Assembly: GCA_900549895.1 (NCBI GenBank)
Contig: URQG01000086.1
Coordinates: 1 to 7,461 of the forward strand
Direction of reading: 5' to 3'
Source: an uncultured Lachnobacterium sp.
GTDB taxonomy: Bacteria > Bacillota > Clostridia > Lachnospirales > Lachnospiraceae
Length of the DNA stretch: 7,461 nucleotides
Shown: positions 5,347 to 7,461 of the stretch, in pieces
How positions within the stretch are numbered: position 1 is the first letter of the stretch
Layout of the letters: every line of letters starts with the position of its first letter
Notes under the pieces: generated by a model
Told to the model about the DNA's origin: nothing
Databases searched by the model: none
Seen by the model: the letters and a program-made list of their open reading frames with translations, nothing else
Translations under genes and position numbers: made by a program

Positions 5347-7422
5347 GTGAAGTTTGTAATCAAGCATGAAATCAAGGGACGTATGCGTGTCCATCTTGTG
5401 CAGTATCGTATGAACTATGCGCAGGCGGATACCTTACTTTATTTTCTGCAGAATGACGAGCAGGTGACCCGGGCGAAAGTGTATGAACGTACGGCCGATG
5501 CGGTCATCTCTTATAAAGGAAGCCGGAGCAGACTGATCGGTAAGCTGCAGCAGTTTCAGTATGCAGAGGTCGACGTGCCGGAAGGCGTGATCGAGAATTC
5601 GAACCGTCAGATGAACGCTGAGTATCAGGAGAAAATGGTGGAGAAAGTCATTCTTCGCTATGCATCCAAGGCTTTGCTTCCGTATCCGGTGCGTGCATGC
5701 TGGACGACACTTAAGTCGCTGCGTTACATAGGCAAGGGCATCAAGACGCTTGCCGAAAGAAAAATCGAGGTACCGGTTCTCGATGCTACCGCGATCGGTG
5801 TTTCGATTTTAAGAGGCGATTGTGATACAGCAAGTTCCATTATGTTCCTGCTTGGTATCGGCGAACTGTTGGAGGAGTGGACACACAAGAAGTCCGTCGG
5901 GGATCTGGCACGAACCATGTCACTGAACATTGGAAAAGTCTGGCACAAACAGGATGGCACAGAGGTACTTGTGGATGCCAAGAAAATCATGGCAGGCGAT
6001 GAAGTGGTCATTCATATGGGCAACACGATTCCGTTTGACGGTGTGGTCACAGACGGCGAGGCAACGGTCAATCAGGCATCCCTGACGGGAGAATCCGATC
6101 CGGTCAGAAAAGCATTGGATGATTTCGTCTATGCGGGAACCGTTCTTGAGGAAGGCGAATTAACCATCCGTGTTCGGGCTGTCGGCGGCAGCAGCCGTTA
6201 TGATAAAGTCGTAAAGATGATCGAGGAGTCGGAGAAGTTAAAATCCGGATTGGAGAGCCGCGCGGAGCATCTTGCGGACAGTCTGGTTTTGTATTCTCTC
6301 GGAGGTACTGCGTTAACGTATCTTCTTACGAGAAATGTAACGAAGGCGCTGTCCATTCTGATGGTGGACTTCTCCTGCGCCTTAAAGCTTGCGATGCCGG
6401 TAGCGGTACTTTCGGCAATCCGTGAGGCAAGTGAGCATAATATCACGGTCAAAGGCGGACGTTATTTAGAGGCGATGGCGGAAGCGGATACAATCGTATT
6501 TGATAAGACGGGAACGCTCACAAAGGCGCAGCCGACCGTTGCGAAGGTGATATCGTTTAACGGATACAGCCCGGATGAACTGCTTCGCATTGCGGCCTGC
6601 ATGGAGGAACATTTCCCTCATTCTATGGCAAAAGCAGTCGTGGATGCGGCCGGGGAGAGAGGACTTGATCACGAGGAGATGCATTCGAAGGTTGAGTATG
6701 TGGTAGCACATGGTATCTCGACAATGATCAATGGTAAGAAAGCGGTCATCGGAAGTTATCATTTTGTATTTGAAGATGAGGCATGCACGCTTCCAACGGG
6801 AACTGAGGGCATTTTTGAGACATTGCCGGAACAGTATTCGCATCTGTATCTTGCAATTGAAAATGAACTTGCGGCAGTTATCTGCATCGAAGATCCTCTT
6901 CGCAGGGAGGCGGCAGCGGTAGTTCGCGCATTACATCAGGCCGGAATTAAGAAAATCGTTATGATGACCGGAGACAGTGAACGCATCGCGGGTGCGATCG
7001 CCCAGAAGGTCGGAGTGGATGAGTATTACTCGGAAGTCCTTCCGGAGGACAAGGCGGAATTTGTGGAGCGCGAGAAAGCGGCCGGACGCAAAGTAATCAT
7101 GGTGGGTGACGGAATCAATGATTCACCGGCGCTCTCAGCCGCAGATATCGGTATTGCAATCTCGGATGGGGCACAGATCGCCAGAGAGATTGCGGATGTG
7201 ACGATCGCTGCCGATGATTTGAACGAGGTTGCTGTGTTGAAGCTGTTGAGCGATGCGTTGATGAAACGGATTCATGGAAATTACCGTTCGATTGTAGGAT
7301 TTAATGCAGGATTGATCGGACTTGGAGTTGCCGGGGTATTGGCACCGACGACATCCGCATTATTGCACAATACATCCACGTTGTTTTTTACATTACGGAG
7401 CATGGGAAACCTGCTTACATAG
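5347..7422 (+). CDS. P1B-type metal-transporting ATPase, P1B-6/FezB-like (candidate ferrosome iron pump)
   Basis: The 691-residue product is a complete heavy-metal P-type ATPase. Catalytic motifs: TGES (247-250, actuator), DKTGT (386-390, phosphorylated Asp386), TGD (541-543), MVGDGINDSPAL (585-596), and the C-terminal HNTST (674-678). The nucleotide-binding motif reads EHFPHSMA (421-428) instead of SEHPLA. In the metal-site helix the usual CPC/SPC is replaced by DFSCALKLAMP (341-351), keeping one Cys. There is no CxxC metal-binding domain; residues ~1-75 form a small domain with KGRMRVH (10-16) near its start. Membrane segments lie near 108-130, 142-176, 308-350 and 650-690. These traits fit the P1B-6 group, whose member FezB loads iron into ferrosomes; an exporter of Mn, Zn or Fe is the alternative. 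The GTG start has AAGAGG 8 bases upstream, overlapping the stop of the preceding gene, so the two are coupled. The stop abuts the adapter, so nothing downstream is visible. Confidence 0.88.
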   Translation: MKFVIKHEIKGRMRVHLVQYRMNYAQADTLLYFLQNDEQVTRAKVYERTADAVISYKGSRSRLIGKLQQFQYAEVDVPEGVIENSNRQMNAEYQEKMVEKVILRYASKALLPYPVRACWTTLKSLRYIGKGIKTLAERKIEVPVLDATAIGVSILRGDCDTASSIMFLLGIGELLEEWTHKKSVGDLARTMSLNIGKVWHKQDGTEVLVDAKKIMAGDEVVIHMGNTIPFDGVVTDGEATVNQASLTGESDPVRKALDDFVYAGTVLEEGELTIRVRAVGGSSRYDKVVKMIEESEKLKSGLESRAEHLADSLVLYSLGGTALTYLLTRNVTKALSILMVDFSCALKLAMPVAVLSAIREASEHNITVKGGRYLEAMAEADTIVFDKTGTLTKAQPTVAKVISFNGYSPDELLRIAACMEEHFPHSMAKAVVDAAGERGLDHEEMHSKVEYVVAHGISTMINGKKAVIGSYHFVFEDEACTLPTGTEGIFETLPEQYSHLYLAIENELAAVICIEDPLRREAAAVVRALHQAGIKKIVMMTGDSERIAGAIAQKVGVDEYYSEVLPEDKAEFVEREKAAGRKVIMVGDGINDSPALSAADIGIAISDGAQIAREIADVTIAADDLNEVAVLKLLSDALMKRIHGNYRSIVGFNAGLIGLGVAGVLAPTTSALLHNTSTLFFTLRSMGNLLT

Positions 7423-7461
7423 CTGTCTCTTATACACATCTGACGCTGCCGACGATCTTAC
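7423..7461 (+). other. Illumina Nextera (Tn5) adapter read-through, not genomic
   Basis: Bases 7423-7441 (CTGTCTCTTATACACATCT) are the 19-bp Tn5 mosaic end used in Nextera libraries. Bases 7442-7455 (GACGCTGCCGACGA) are the remainder of the read-1 side adapter in reverse complement. The last six bases, TCTTAC, sit where the i5 index begins and agree with the reverse complement of index N/S517 (GCGTAAGA) as I remember it. The genomic sequence therefore ends at 7422. Confidence 0.97.

Noticed and set aside
7423..7441. Tn5/IS50-like mosaic end, suggesting a mobile element
   Set aside because: It is the engineered 19-bp mosaic end followed directly by Illumina Nextera adapter and index bases; no transposase or target duplication is present.
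1..7461. CRISPR arrays, tRNA or rRNA genes, prophage or defence genes
   Set aside because: No regularly spaced repeats, cloverleaf-like sequences or matching proteins were seen on either strand.

Overview
The window looks like chromosomal DNA of a gut-type Firmicute, most likely Lachnospiraceae or a close clostridial relative. This rests on the character of the proteins (YitT, a MepA-like MATE pump, a clostridial-looking metal ATPase), strong Shine-Dalgarno sites and sigma-A type promoters; the genus cannot be named from the sequence alone. The left edge cuts into a gene. The right edge is not biological: the last 39 bases are Illumina Nextera (Tn5) adapter read-through, so this is the end of an assembled contig.

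Layout from left to right: (1) the 3' part of a SulP-family anion transporter with its STAS domain and an unusual charged, His-rich C-terminal tail (+ strand), ending at a hairpin shared with the convergent (2) YitT-family membrane protein (- strand). (3) A two-gene drug-efflux operon on the - strand, in which a MarR-type repressor is followed after 2 bases by a MATE efflux pump. Its promoter has one perfect 16-bp palindrome filling the -35/-10 spacer and a second, near-identical palindrome at the start of transcription. (4) Divergent from it, with its own promoter, a NudC-type NADH pyrophosphatase (+). (5) A two-gene + strand operon: a 105-residue protein with a glycine-zipper membrane segment and an Ala/Glu-repeat tail, then a 691-residue P1B-type metal ATPase. 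The ATPase has no N-terminal CxxC metal-binding domain, and the usual CPC in its transport helix is replaced by DFSCALKLAMP.

The most interesting part is (5). The ATPase matches what I know of the P1B-6 group, which includes FezB, the iron pump of ferrosomes (membrane-bounded iron-storage organelles). The small upstream GxxxG membrane protein fits the partner role of FezA in the compact clostridial fez operon. I therefore read this pair as a candidate ferrosome module; this is inference from motifs and gene order, not a database match. The contig ends directly after the ATPase stop codon, so any further fez genes downstream would be lost. The marR-MATE unit is a self-regulated efflux switch. 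The YitT, NudC and SulP genes look like unrelated neighbours.
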